NCBI GenBank assembly: GCA_030015575.1
Contig: CM057338.1
Span: forward strand, 132,085,546-132,149,545
Length of the DNA: 64,000 bases
Origin: Agapanthus africanus
Taxonomy: Eukaryota > Streptophyta > Magnoliopsida > Asparagales > Amaryllidaceae
Direction: 5' to 3'
Shown here: positions 36,677 through 48,345 of the stretch, one piece after another
Position numbering within the stretch: position 1 is the first letter of the stretch
Layout of the letters: the number at the start of each line of letters is the position of its first letter
Position numbers and translations under genes: made by a program
Notes under the pieces: generated by a model
Told to the model about the DNA's origin: nothing
Databases searched by the model: none
What the model saw: only the letters and a program-made list of their open reading frames with translations

Positions 36677-36685
36677 TATAAATAG
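36677..36685 (+). promoter_or_regulatory. Candidate TATA box for the antisense ORF
   Basis: TATAAATAG on the + strand, about 620 nt upstream of the antisense ORF start and 105 nt outside LTR B1. The intervening DNA is a chain of micro-palindromes (36840-37250) and could be a long leader or intron; TTCCTTCAG just before the ATG looks like a splice acceptor. Confidence 0.45.
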
Positions 36686-37302
36686 GACCTTTGGTCCCTC
36701 AACAGATGATTATCATCTTCAAAAAATTTTTACTTTCAGAATCTTAGAGTCTGCTCTTTATTTTCAAGAACTCCAAGAGTTAAACTCTTAAAACTTTTAG
36801 GTAAAAATTTAAATTTAAATTAAATTAAATTAAATTAATTTTCATTGACAGAGCCTTGCTCTCAATAGATCCCTGATCTAAAGGAAACCCATTTAGGGTT
36901 TCACTTAGAAGAGCTTTGCTCTATAGGTCTAAAGAGATCTAAAGAGAACTAAAGGGGACCCTATTAGGGTTCCATTAATAGAGCTCTGCTCTCTAAAAGA
37001 TTTTCCTTGTATTTTCTTAATTCATTGATGGAGCTTTGCTCCATCCAAATCATATGGAGGAACTCTTAAGAGTTTTTCATGGATCCTGGAGGTTTTAAGA
37101 TGGAATTTTATTTTTTATGAATTATATCATCTTTTCAGAGCAGTGCTCTTCATGTTATAGGGGGATTTTCTTTAAATTCTCCTCATAATTGATTTTGACA
37201 GGTGTCACTCCTGTCTGCAGAGCATTGCTCTCGAGGAGTTTAACTCCCTGTCTCTTTTTTTTTCTCATTGCTAATCTTCCAATGATATTTCCTTCAGGCA
37301 TT

Positions 37303-37788
37303 ATGGCTGTTCGTCTATACAGTTTGCACGAATTCATCACCTACGAGGATATCCGCGTACAGGGCCATTACCAAAACCAGGAGTTTACAGATGCCCAGTG
37401 TGCGGAGGTTGTGGGCCGTCTGAACGCACGCGTTGGTTGGCTGCTTGCTCGCCGTTCTGCTCTCTTGAAAGTCGTGTTGGGAGCAATTTGGAGAGCACTC
37501 CCGGGGTTTCACGAGGCCATGCCGCTTAAGGCGCTGGATGATGCTGAAGACAAGGTGCATTCAGTGTACCTATCGGGGCTAATCTTGAAGAAACGGCGGG
37601 ATAGCCTCATCGACATTCTGCATCAAATTTTTCAGCAGACAACGATAATCACTGCTTATCGAAGGATGGGGGGCCTTGCCGAAGATCTTGACACACGTGA
37701 GCACGATAGGCTGTGCACGAGAATAATCAGGAAGGCCAGAAGAACTCTAGATGGCCTTACTTTCGAATTCCTTAATCCGTGCCCTTGA
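37303..37788 (+). CDS. Antisense accessory ORF of element B (161 aa), function unknown
   Basis: Open frame opposite in sense to gag, between gag and the 3' LTR. ATG 37303 chosen because it follows a splice-acceptor-like TTCCTTCAG; the frame is open upstream to about 37189 but that part is low-complexity. The predicted protein is mostly helical and basic with Leu/Arg-rich stretches (RLNARVGWLLARRSALLKVV, LKKRRDSLIDIL, RIIRKARR) and no membrane segment. Tat-lineage elements such as Grande and Retand are known to carry extra ORFs, some antisense, in this position; I place it there by position and not by recognised homology. It has no stop, unlike gag in the same element, and has no counterpart in A. 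Confidence 0.6.
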   Translation: MAVRLYSLHEFITYEDIRVQGHYQNQEFTDAQCAEVVGRLNARVGWLLARRSALLKVVLGAIWRALPGFHEAMPLKALDDAEDKVHSVYLSGLILKKRRDSLIDILHQIFQQTTIITAYRRMGGLAEDLDTREHDRLCTRIIRKARRTLDGLTFEFLNPCP

Positions 37789-38100
37789 TTTGAGGTCATA
37801 CCGTTGTAATCATTTGAATAATGTCTTTGTTTATTTCTTTATGATTGTAAGAACCCTTGGCAATATGAATGGAAATTTTTTATTTCAGCTTGTCTTATTT
37901 CTCGTTCTAAGTCTCTTGCACATGCATGAATGAGTGTGTCTCGAACGCTTGATCAAATGCAAATCGGATGTTCTTTCTTCTTTCTTTGATTATCAGCATG
38001 TTGTCTTAGTAAACATGGTCGATAGATGACAGAGCGAGCATCCTATCTTAGCTCCTTCAGGAGGTGGTGATGGCTTAGGCGGCAGGTTCAGATTTGCTGC
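37789..38100. other. Non-coding spacer in element B
   Basis: AT-rich sequence between the antisense ORF and the first hairpin cassette; nothing recognised. Confidence 0.5.
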
Positions 38101-41100
38101 CTAAGACTTTTCAACTTTATGAGTCGTGGGGGTCTCATAAAGACTTTTCTCCTTACGGATCGAGAGGATCTCGTAGGTGTATTTTCTCCATAGGAATCGT
38201 GAGGATTCCTAAGTGTATTTTCTCTTATAAGTCGTAAGGATCTTATAAGAGAAATTTTTCCCCCCTTACGAGTCGAGAGGACCCGTAAGCGGTTGTTTCC
38301 CTCTCTGTCGAGATTCGAGTTTGGAGAGTGAGACCCGTGGATAGCATGCAAGAGACCGTTTTGGGCCGACTTGCAGGATCCCAGTGCTTAGGAAGCAGGT
38401 TTTTTAATCCCCGCTGCCTAAGGCTTCTCCTGACGAGCCGAGACGAATCGAGCAGTTCTCGTAAAGACATCAATTTCCTCACGAGTCGAGACAAATCGAG
38501 CAGTTCTCGTAAGCATATCCTAACGTCACAGTTAACCTCTGCTCTTTACGACAGAGGTCCGTTAGGGTCTGTGGTACTAGGGTTTTGCCCGTCATACCGT
38601 CACATTGGCTGATATATTCCTCGATAGGCAATCATGCTGTTCGAGTAGCCCTGCGACTGTCGTGTCTCTGATCCCTTTGGGGGCTGGACAAGACGTCTTC
38701 AAGCAATCCTCCTTGGCAGTTTGACCGTCGAAAGAGCATGCGTTAGGAATTTTTCCATGCCGCTTTTTACTTGAGGTTAGGCTCATTTTGGAGAGCCCCG
38801 ATGAGTCATAACCACTCCGTGCTGGTATGGGATGATCTTCGATAGTCTTTCAGGCTTTATATGAGTTGCCGTCAAGACCCTGAAGCTAGGAATTTGGCCT
38901 TGGCTTCGTTTGTTGGCATTGCGTCTGCTGTATCGAGACGAATGTCGCGGTTGTCTCTAGGTTGCTGGTGAACCGTCAAGGTTTGGAACTAGGGATTTTT
39001 CCGTGGCTCCGTTTGTTTGATTGTCGCGTCTGAACCCTGCTGGAGGAAGAACGCTGGGGTGACATCTCGTCTGGTGTATCGAGACGCACGTCGAGGTGGT
39101 GACCACTCCACACTGATGTGAGATGATCTCCGATAGTCTTTCAGGCTTTATATGAGTTGCCGTCAAGAACCTGAAGCTAGGAATTTGGCCTTGGCTTTGT
39201 TTGTTGGCATTGCGTCTGCTGTATCGAGACGAATGTCGCGGTTGTCTCAAGGTTGCTGGTGAACCGTCGAGGTTTGGAACTAGGGATTTTGCCGTGGCTC
39301 CATTTGGAGGTGTTGCGTCTGCTGTATCGAGACGAACGTAGAGGTGGTGACCACTCCGCGCTTGTGCGAGATGATCTCCGATTGTCTTTCCGGTTTTATA
39401 TGGCTTGCCGTTAAGACCCTGAAGCTAGTAATTTGGCCTTCGCTTCGTTTGCTTTGGCGTGTCCGAATCCTGTTGGGGGAAGGACGCTGTAGTGACATCT
39501 CGTCTGCTGTATCGAGACGAATACCGAGGTAGAGCTGCGATTTTGCCGTTATTCCGCTTGTTTGACCATGGGGTCTTTCGTTGACGTTGCATCTGCATCC
39601 CGCTGGACTGCAAAGTAATGCCGTTGTTGACATTGCGTCTGCTATAACGAGACAGATGTCGAGGTGGTCCCTAGGTTGTCGATGAACCATCGAGGCTTGG
39701 AACTAGGGACTTTGCCATGGCTCTGTTGTTGGTGTTGCGTCCGTGCCCTACTGGCATAAGGAGGAACGCTGTTGTTGGTCTTATGGGATGCAGATGTGAC
39801 CGTCGAGACTTGGCTCTCTTTCTGATGGAGCCTGGTGGGATGACATAGTTCCCTCTCTGTTTGTGCCCCTGGATTGTATACAGGGATTGCTGTGATATCG
39901 CCTGTAGGGCAAGAATTTCGTTATATATATTTTTCATTTTATTTCTTTCCGCGATGCTCTATCATTTCAGCTTTTATATCACGAAGGTTGCGATTGCCCA
40001 ATCATTTCGGCTATTTTTCGTGGTGCCCAATCATTTCGGCTATTTATTTTATTTTCACTCGCTACTTTTTATTGCGAGTTGCCCAATCATTTCGGCTACT
40101 TATTTTATTTTCACTCGCTGCTTTTTATTACGAGTTGCCCAATCATTTCGGCTATTTATTTATTTATTTTTTTACTCGCTGCTTTTTATTGCGAGTTGTC
40201 CCATCATTTCGGCTATTTTGCACGCATACATTTCTACTTGCTGATTTTTATTGCAAGTTGCCCCATCATTTCGGCTATTTTGCACGCATACATTTCTACT
40301 TGCTGATTTTTATTGTAAGTTGCCCCATCATTTCGGCTATTTCGTATGCATGTATGGCTCACTGTTTTTTTATCACGAGTGTGGACCTTGGAATCTGGTG
40401 CCAATCTCAACATCAGCATTGCTACAACTGGAATATTGCCAGGAGCGAATCATCATTTGCCATGAAAGGGCTTGGAATTTGATACCAGTTTAGGCATCAG
40501 TATCGCTACAACTGGGATATTGCCAGGAGCGAATCATCATTTGCCTCTGTCGATGTCGAACAAAGGTGGCTTAGAGAACAGGGTTAGGGTCCTGTCGACT
40601 AAAGCTTTTGACTTCATGAGCCATAAGGGTCTCACAAAGGTATTTCTCTCTACAAGTCGTGAGGATCTCGTAGGTGTGTTTTCTCCTTAGGGATCGTGAG
40701 GATTCCTAAGTGTATGTTCCCCTGTAAGTCATAAGGATCTTACAAAAGGGTTTTCTCCTTATAAGTCGAGAGGACTTACAAGGGTTGTTTATCGTATGGA
40801 CATACCCCCAGTCACGGGTGGGACTTAGTTAGGGAAATGTTTATTCACGCCCGTGGATTGTATACAAGGGTCAGTATTGAGCCACTTGTAGGGCAATATC
40901 GGAGATTATAGGGGTTGCTTAAGAACAGGTTCAGGTCTCTGTAACTTAAGACTTTCAAATCTTATGAGCCGTGAGGGTTCCATAAGAGAGTTCTCCTTAC
41001 GAGTCGTGAGGATCTCGCAAGTGTAATTTCTCCTTAGGAATCGTGAGGATCCCTAAGTATGTTTCTTCCCTGTGAGTCGTAAGGATCTCACGCGGGTGGT

Positions 41101-41600
41101 TTCTCCTTACAAGGTCGAGAGGACCCTGTAAGTGTCTTTTAACGAGGTTGCGCTCTTTCGGGTTTTTACAAACACTCGTCGGTAGCTCTGCTATTTTTAC
41201 TCACGGAGTCCTTTCGGGTTTTCATCCGTGCCCATTTTGCTTATGGACATACCTTTTTTTAAATATTTTTTTTATTCTTCTTTTTTTTCTAACGAGGTCG
41301 CGCCCTTTCGGGTTTTCACGAACACTCGCCGGTAGCCCTGCTGTTTTTACTCACAGAGCCCTTTCGGGTTTTCATCCGTGCCCATTTTGCTTATGGACAT
41401 ACCGTTTTTATTATTATTTTTTTTATTTATTATTATTATTATTATTATTTTTTATCACGTCAGCCTGAGGATGCCGTGATAGTTGTTTAAAGACGTTTCG
41501 GTCCGCAGCTAGTTTTAGGACGTAGTGGTCCGTCATTAGTTTAAGGACGTCTCGGTCTGCCGTCGCCGTATCTGAGGCGAATCTCTAGTTTACTGACTTT
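38100..41600. repeat. Structured non-coding block of element B
   Basis: Same modules in the same order as A: hairpin cassette (38115-38290), 240-285-bp repeats (38857-39400), diverged repeats to about 39830, ACTCGC/GCGAGT stem repeats (39968-40380, about six units), 83-bp pair (40410-40545), two more hairpin cassettes (40618-40785, 40965-41130), duplicated TTTCGGGTTTTC block (41143-41400) and GGAC mini-repeats (41480-41600). Short hydrophobic frames here reflect the repeats. Confidence 0.85.
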
Positions 41601-41605
41601 TCGGT

Positions 41606-44600
41606 CTATGGGGCTTTCCCTATGAATGAGAATGATGCCCCCGGCATATCCAACATTCTCGGAGTATGTGGTCGTGGTGGGCTCACCTTCCAGTTTTCGG
41701 GCAATGCGAACTTGCCCTGTTGGTATTGGTCTTCAACCCAGTTTTTGAAAACGTAGCAGTTTTCGATCGGATGGCCCAATACTTGGTGGTAAGGGCAATA
41801 ATTAGGATTGTCGACATCATTCAGTTGTAGCTGGTGTTTAGGCTCCGGTAGGGTGATAAGCCTGTCGTGCACTGCCGCTTCGAACAGCCTCCATGTTTCA
41901 TCCTGGGGAAATGAGTAAGGACGTTTCAACCTCTCATAGAGGGGTTGCCGTTTTTTGTTTTGGCGAACAACCAGTCTAGGGCCACTCGATTGTTGTTGAG
42001 TGTTGGCAGCGAAGGCCGTTTTTCCCTTTCCTTTATCCTTTTTGTTCGCTCCGTTGTTTGTGGGTCCGAGATTCTCTCCGGGTATCGGGCAATTGCATGG
42101 CTAAATGTTCTCGCAACTCCTCAATCCCTCAGTGATGAACTCCTTGAAGAGAGGGCCAAGGGCTACTTTTTCGTCGGAATCGCTCCCGAAGGTGAGAACT
42201 CGTGATCCCTCGAGATCATCCCTATGACAATTGCCGGCAACTCTTTTATGCTCATCCGTCGTATTTTTTCGCTGTCTACGAGCTTCCCGCTTTGTCCTGT
42301 TGAAGTGTTGCCTGTGAGCGACATACCCTTGCCATCAACACTTAAAGGAGTTGCAGTCTTCAGTAGGATGTGCGATCTTCTGATGATATAGGAAGTAATT
42401 AGGATGCATCTCTACTCCACCGAGAGTGTTTTCTTCAGTGGGTGGTAGCTTCATTCCCATTGATATGGCTTTAGCAAACCTTTTCCTCGTCTTGAATTTG
42501 TTTTTATCCGCAACGGATGTCTTTTGATTTGACGAGAGTGCTTCGACTCTTTTGTCTAGTCGCCGGCGTTTGGCTCCTTCCAATATGGCCATCTCGCACT
42601 CCGGTTTGGCTTTACTTTTATGACGAATCTCATTCAGGAAGGCATCGATCATCTCGTCTGACGGTCACAGAAGTTCTGGTTCAGGACCCGCTCTCGGTTT
42701 CTCGGTGCAAGGAGCCTCTTCATCATCTATCAATGAATGAGAGATCACATGACAACTCGCTACGTAGTCTTCGGATTCATCTGATGAGTCTTCTCCATCG
42801 TTTTCATCCTCAACAAAAGAACAAGCTGCCCCCGGCGTGTCCGTATTCTTTGGAGTGTGCGGCTGTGGTGGGTTTACTTTCCACTTTTCAGACAGCGCGA
42901 ACTTGCCTTGTAGGTACTGATCCTCGATCCATTCCTTAAAGATGAAACAATCCTCGATCGGGTGACTTACCGTTTGGTGGTAAGGGCAATAATTGGGATT
43001 ATTGAGATCGCCTGGCTGCAACAGACATTTTGGACTTGGCAGATCGATGAGTCTGTTGCGCACTGCCAGCTCGAACAGTCTTCTCATTTTATTCTGAGGA
43101 AACGAGTAAGGACGTCCTAGCTTCTCCTGGAGGGATACGTGTGGACGCATATTGTTTTGATGGACAACCGGCTTCAAGTTGCTTGGCTGTTGTTGAGCAT
43201 TGGAGACGACGATCACTTTTCCTTTCCCCTTCTCATTTCGAGAGTCCGGTTTTGGAGGAGACGGTTCATGGCCCATCTGGTCCATTTGGGCCAACTTGTC
43301 GATCAAGGCCTGGAAAGTAATTGGCCTGAAAAACATCATGAACTGCGAGATGGTCGCTTGCGGATCAAGAGTGCCTACGAACATGCCCACCTCTGGCGCT
43401 TCTTCTATGTGTTGTTCGCATTTCGACCACAGATTCCACCATCGTGTTGCGTATTGAACCCACGTTTCGCTTGGCCTTATCCTGGCGTTGATCAGTGCTG
43501 TTATCGGGGTGCGTTCACTAGCACTCGCGAATCTTTGTGTAAACAGTAGCTCCATCTCCACAAATGTTTTAACAGAGTCGTTAGGTAGCTCTGAATACCA
43601 TTCAAAGGCTATTTCCGCTAAGCTGCCGACGAATTGGCGAAGCAGCAGTTTGTCGTCGCCTCCGGTGTTGCCGCATAAGGCTCTGAATTGAGCGACATGC
43701 TGATGTGGGTTCCCTGTCCCCTTATATACGTGGAACTTAGGGATCGTATATCCCGGCGGGTAACTAATTTGGTCATACCAGCTCGGATAGGGCCGTCCGG
43801 TTCTAACAATTTGCCCAGCCGCTTCACTCGCCTGATTAGCTCGTATTTGCTGAGCTATATAGTCATTCAGTGCGGCCTTAGAAATGGTTTCTTCCTTGGC
43901 TGCTGAAAGAGCCGGAGGAGGATTAGATGTTTCCCCTCTATCGTCTTCAACAATGATTGGAGGGTCATCAGCTGGAAGGTCCGGCTGTAATATCATCCCT
44001 ACCATATCTTGGAAGAGGAGCGCCATTTGTTTTATGTTAGCCGCTTGCTCTGCGGCTTCTTTGTCCTTCTTTTCAAGGACTCTGCGTAGGAAGTCAGCGT
44101 CAGTTTCTTGCTCATGCCGCTGTTCTGATGATGCCTCCGAGCTTTCATTTGGCCCGGTAAGTGCGGCCATCGCAGTCATCATCTCTTAAAGCTTCTGTTG
44201 CTGTTCTTGAGCCTTCGTCACGGATCGGGTGAGCGGTCGGTGACCCGTCGAAGCATGGCTTTTCTCCTTTCCGGAAGCCATAAAAATAGTGTGCACCACC
44301 ATGCCCCCAGACCTGGGGTGTTTGTGTTTGGCGCTTTTACGGTTCACCATGTTCACAGGGGCTTTTTGCGGCCTCCTTTTCTTTTGAGTGATTGACGTTG
44401 AGGGAGCCATTGTAGCGGGCATCCAGCCAGCGTTCACTTTCTGTGGCTTTGAGTAGTCCTTCTCCTGTTGAACCTTCATCTTTTTCTGTCGGCGTAGATA
44501 GTCTTGATCGATCACTGACTCTTAGACAAGTTGCCAAACTTTGTAAATTTCAGAGGATAGCCGTTGAGGGAGCTGCTCCAGCTTCGCCTTTGGGGACTTC

Positions 44601-45620
44601 TCCATAGGTGGAGGAGTTCTTTTCAGCACAGCAGTTGACGAGTTTCTGCGCACCTTGTTCAGCAATTCAAAGCTGTTCCCGGTTGGAACAGCAGCATCGA
44701 TCCCCACCGTTGGAGCTGGCGGAGTTATCCCAGAGGGGGAGTTGCCCCCAGCCTTCCTCACTCGGCGCCAGTGGTGACGTCGAGCGTGTCTTGCAGATGG
44801 AGTTGTTTCAGCTATAAGGGTGACTTCGTCGTGCCCCCTCTGGGCAGGGGAAGCAACTTTGAGGACCTCGTCTGGAGCAAAAACCGGAATGGCTTGCCTT
44901 GTAAAAACTGACTTCTTGGAAGGAGGAGCCTTTCCAATGATTTCATCCGCTTGAGCCGGGATGGTTATCCGCTATGGGATGGCAGCTTCGGGTATCGCGG
45001 GCTTGTAGATGTTCCGGCCCAGTCTGTTGAAAACTGAAGTATTGAAGTTGGGCGACCCGTTAAGAGGGGCCGCGGCAGTGGTAAGTCGATCAAAGACCGA
45101 CTTCTTTGGGGCTTCTTGCAACGTCATTGGGGTATTAAAGCTCATCGGTGGGAGAATGGTCCCGAAAAATAGTCCAGCGGTGGCTTGAGTTACCTGCTCC
45201 ACTGGCATCTTGGAAAGAGAGGCTGCTTGGGGCCCGTAGGTTACTCCTCCAGATGGGACAGAGTGAGAGTTGCTGATACAGTTAGTGCAGTTTGAAGCCA
45301 TTGATTTCTTGAAGAGCTTGAATATTCTGCCCCCTGCGTCGACCTTGGTCTTTGGTATGTGCCAGTTGCTTGAGGACCGATTCCGTCGGCAAAGCTGCTG
45401 CTTGGGGAGCCCGCCTGTGGACGACAGACATCCTCTGGGCTTCCTCCATCGGCGTTGAGGCACCGAGGGTGGGAGGTGGGAGCATCGACCCGAAGAGAAG
45501 CCCGTTGATTTCTTGAAGAGCCGGATTGCAGAGATTTGAGCATGCAAGTGGCCCGTACTTGACTCCACCAGATATGACAGAGCCTGTATTGCTAAGGTTA
45601 GAACAAACGCCATTCTTCAT
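41606..45620 (-). pseudogene. gag: gag of element B with repeated knuckle modules and stops
   Basis: The longest open stretch, 44182-42665 (505 codons), holds the gag core (YPPGYTIPKFHVYKGTGNP, AFEWYSELPND, WVQYATRWWNLWSKCEQ, VGMFVGTLDP) and a knuckle YCPYHQTVSHPIEDC. Upstream in the same frame are a basic segment and N-terminal modules, broken by stops near 44522 and 44183. The N-terminal module (SGGV-x-YGP, then LFG/LPPP) is present twice at 45560-45120. Downstream, two further knuckle segments appear: 42652-42335 (YHQKIAHPTEDC) and 41929-41606 (YCPYHQVLGHPIENC), followed by no pol. Confidence 0.82.
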
Positions 45621-45740
45621 AAAGACGAAGCGCTGACTTCAGTATCCACTCCCCTAAGGGCAACCACAAATATACACACCGCGATTATCTGATCACGGGA
45701 AAAACACGACACACGAAGTGTGGAGTGGAAAGAGGAAAAG

Positions 45741-45758
45741 GTCCCATCGGGCGTGCCA
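45741..45758 (-). other. Primer binding site of element B
   Basis: TGGCACGCCCGATGGGAC on the - strand, five bases inside LTR B2. It begins TGG as expected for a tRNA 3' end complement. I do not assign the tRNA. Same site in A at 48323-48340. Confidence 0.7.
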
Positions 45759-45763
45759 GAATC

Positions 45764-48023
45764 TGTTCCCCTCCGAACACAGAGACGCGACCACGTAGGC
45801 TCGTCTTGCCTGAGATTCGGGGCAGATGCCATTTGGTTTTATCCGTGCACCTCTCCGAAGATGCCAAGTTGATTTATGACACCGTGTATCGGAGGCTTAG
45901 ACGGATGCGGCTGATTTAGCAGACTTCGTCAGATTCCCCTTCGCTTGAAGGGTTTTTGATTGTAGGGACGCTCTTCCCTGCAGGTGCAAGCCCCTGCAGT
46001 TAATTACGCTAACGCGTCGCGGTAACAACTTTCTCCTTCTCCAGAATTTCACTTCGTGTCGTGGGTGTTTGTTTTGTTTGTGGATGCCCGTGGATTGTAT
46101 ACGGAGACTAAGTTATGCCGTCGCCCGTAAGACGTGGATTAGTCCAAATCCGTATTTTCTTAGATTTGGATTTGGGGTTTTGGTTTAAGAATACGTCAGC
46201 CCTATTTAAGGCTAAGATCAACTTAAACGTTTGTTAAGGATACGTTAGCCTAGTCTCCAGACTAAGATCAACTTAACGGGATCATTTGGATCCGACAAGA
46301 GAGCAATTGGCTCTATTGTTTAGTTTAATGACACTGCAGTCGATTTCCAGTTTAGGGACATGGTGGTCCATCATTCCCATTTGGGGACGAACATTAGTTT
46401 AAGGACATTTCGGTCCAACGTTCCCATTTTGGGACGAATATTAGTTTAAGGACGTTTCGGTCCACGAGTTTAAGGACCCCGCAGTCCGTATCAATATGTG
46501 GTTGTCGGGACCCGTCACCTCTCTGACGACGTTGAAGGATTACAACGACAAATATCAGAGGAGTTCAGATATGTACCCTTGAACCGGGTGTAAATTGATT
46601 TAAGAGAGCAGTCGTGCTCAGTCAATTTTAATTTGAAGACTTACGGCCAGAATTGGGCTGAGTCCAGTTGAGAATATTCAACATTTTATTTGCATTTGGC
46701 CTGTTAGGCCTTTACTAGGGCTCTGCCCCTGTTTAATAATGCATGGCATTTTTGCTTGGTCTATTAGACCTTTATTTGGGCTCTGCCCTTTTTTTTAATA
46801 ATGCATTGCATTAATTAGCCTGACAAAGCGCAATGTGGCTTGTCAGGCGCTTTGCGCTAGCGCAAGGCGCAAACGCATATAGAGGTGACACGTGTCGCGC
46901 TCTGGTGAGCGCAAGCGCAGTGCGCTGCGACAGTCCGCTGCGCTGTTGCGCTGCTGACACGTGTCGCGCTTTAGTGACTTGCGCCAAATTTAAGAGAGCG
47001 GTGCTCTGTTTTTAAAGCGCATAGCGTAAGTTGTTCTAGAGCTGACACGTGGCGCTCTCTGGTGGCTTGCGCCAACCCAAGAGCGCAACAGTGCAGATTT
47101 ACAAGTGCAAGGCACTGTTTTAATATCTTGATCCAATTTTGGATTCAAGAAAAGAATCTTTTAAGATTTAGAACCAGTGGTTCATCAAAAGGCAATGCCT
47201 TTCTGTAGATCAAATGATCTAAAGAAGTATATTACTTATTATTATTTTTTATTATTATTTGATCCTTTCTTTTTATTTTAAGATCTTGATCTTGTTCTTA
47301 GATCATTGATCTTTTCAGAAGAAATTCTTCTTTTCAAAGGTTTACCTTTCTTTTTTCTTTCTTGAATTCTTCTCAAACTTTCTTTCTTAGGAGTTCTCTG
47401 AATTCTCTCTCTGTTTTCTGTTTTTGTGTGTTTTAGACTTGAAGTCTAGGGGCCTTTATATAGTGCCATTTAGTTTGTTAAATTGGTTAGAGAGATCTTT
47501 CTCTGAGTGATTTAGGGATTTTTCCCCACCGTTGGATTTTTGATCCAAGGGCTTCTGTTTTACAGAAGACAATTTTCTTGTTTTAATAAGAACAGAAAGA
47601 TCTTACTGGAATTTTAATTCTATTTGGCGCAAACACACCTGCGCTTGACACGTGTCGCGCAGCGTAGAGCGCGGCGCAACTGCGCTGACACGTGTCACGT
47701 AGCGCAGAGCGCGGCGCAACTGCGCTGCCACGTGTCGCGCAGCGCAGAGCGCAGATCATCTGAAACGTTGCTTCTTTTATAGAGCCTTGCTTTGACTGAG
47801 TGCGCTGTCTTGGGCGCTGCGCTCCCTGCGCTAGCGTGTCTGATTTTGACACGTGGCGCTCTGCGCGCAGCGCAGGGGATCTGAAGCGTTGCTTCATTTA
47901 TTTTAATTTTAATTTTCACTTTAATTTTCAAAACAGAGCTTTGCTCTGATTGGGGAAAACAGAAGCGTTGCTTCGTTTTCCGCCTTGGAATTTGAACAGA
48001 GCTTTGCTCTGATGGGGTAAACA
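45764..48023 (-). repeat. LTR B2 (5' LTR in element sense)
   Basis: 2260 bp, TGTTCCCCTCCG to GGGGTAAACA. Closely similar to LTR B1 throughout by eye, with small differences in the GCGC block (47630-47760), so B is a fairly recent insertion. TATA-like CTATATAAAG at 47454-47463 on the - strand. Confidence 0.92.
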
Positions 48024-48345
48024 GGGCATTGAAGCTCATTAGTGGGATCATGGTCTCGAAGAATAGCTCAGTGGTGGCCTGAGTCACCTATTCCACCGGC
48101 ATAGCGAAGATGGAGGCCGCTTGGGGCCATAAGTCACTCCTCCAGTAAGGACGGAGCGAGAGTTGCAGTTGCAGGTAGTGCAGTTTGAAGACATTGATCT
48201 TCTGTTTTCTGCACGGAGCAAGACACCAAATCTTAGTACCTCGAATCCACAGGCAACCACAGCAAACCGCGATTCGTTCGCGAACACGACACACAAAGTG
48301 TGGAGTGGAAAAAGGAAGAGGTCCCACCGGGCATGCCAGAATCTG
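48024..48345 (-). other. Detached leader, gag start region and primer site of A1
   Basis: Begins with the right GGGCA duplication of B. It continues the gag leader of A1 (TGGVTYGP module at about 48130) and ends with the primer site TGGCATGCCCGGTGGGAC (48323-48340, - strand), next to LTR A2. There is an in-frame stop near 48086 in the leader. Confidence 0.75.

Larger units (their letters stand above)
34318..48023 (-). mobile_element. Element B: complete gag-only LTR element inside A1
   Basis: LTR B1 34318-36572, internal 36573-45763, LTR B2 45764-48023; perfect target duplication GGGCA (34313-34317 and 48024-48028). Removing it rejoins the gag leader of A1, which confirms the nesting. Coding sense is -. 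It carries gag (with stops), an antisense ORF on +, and the same ordered non-coding modules as A. No pol domain. Confidence 0.92.
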
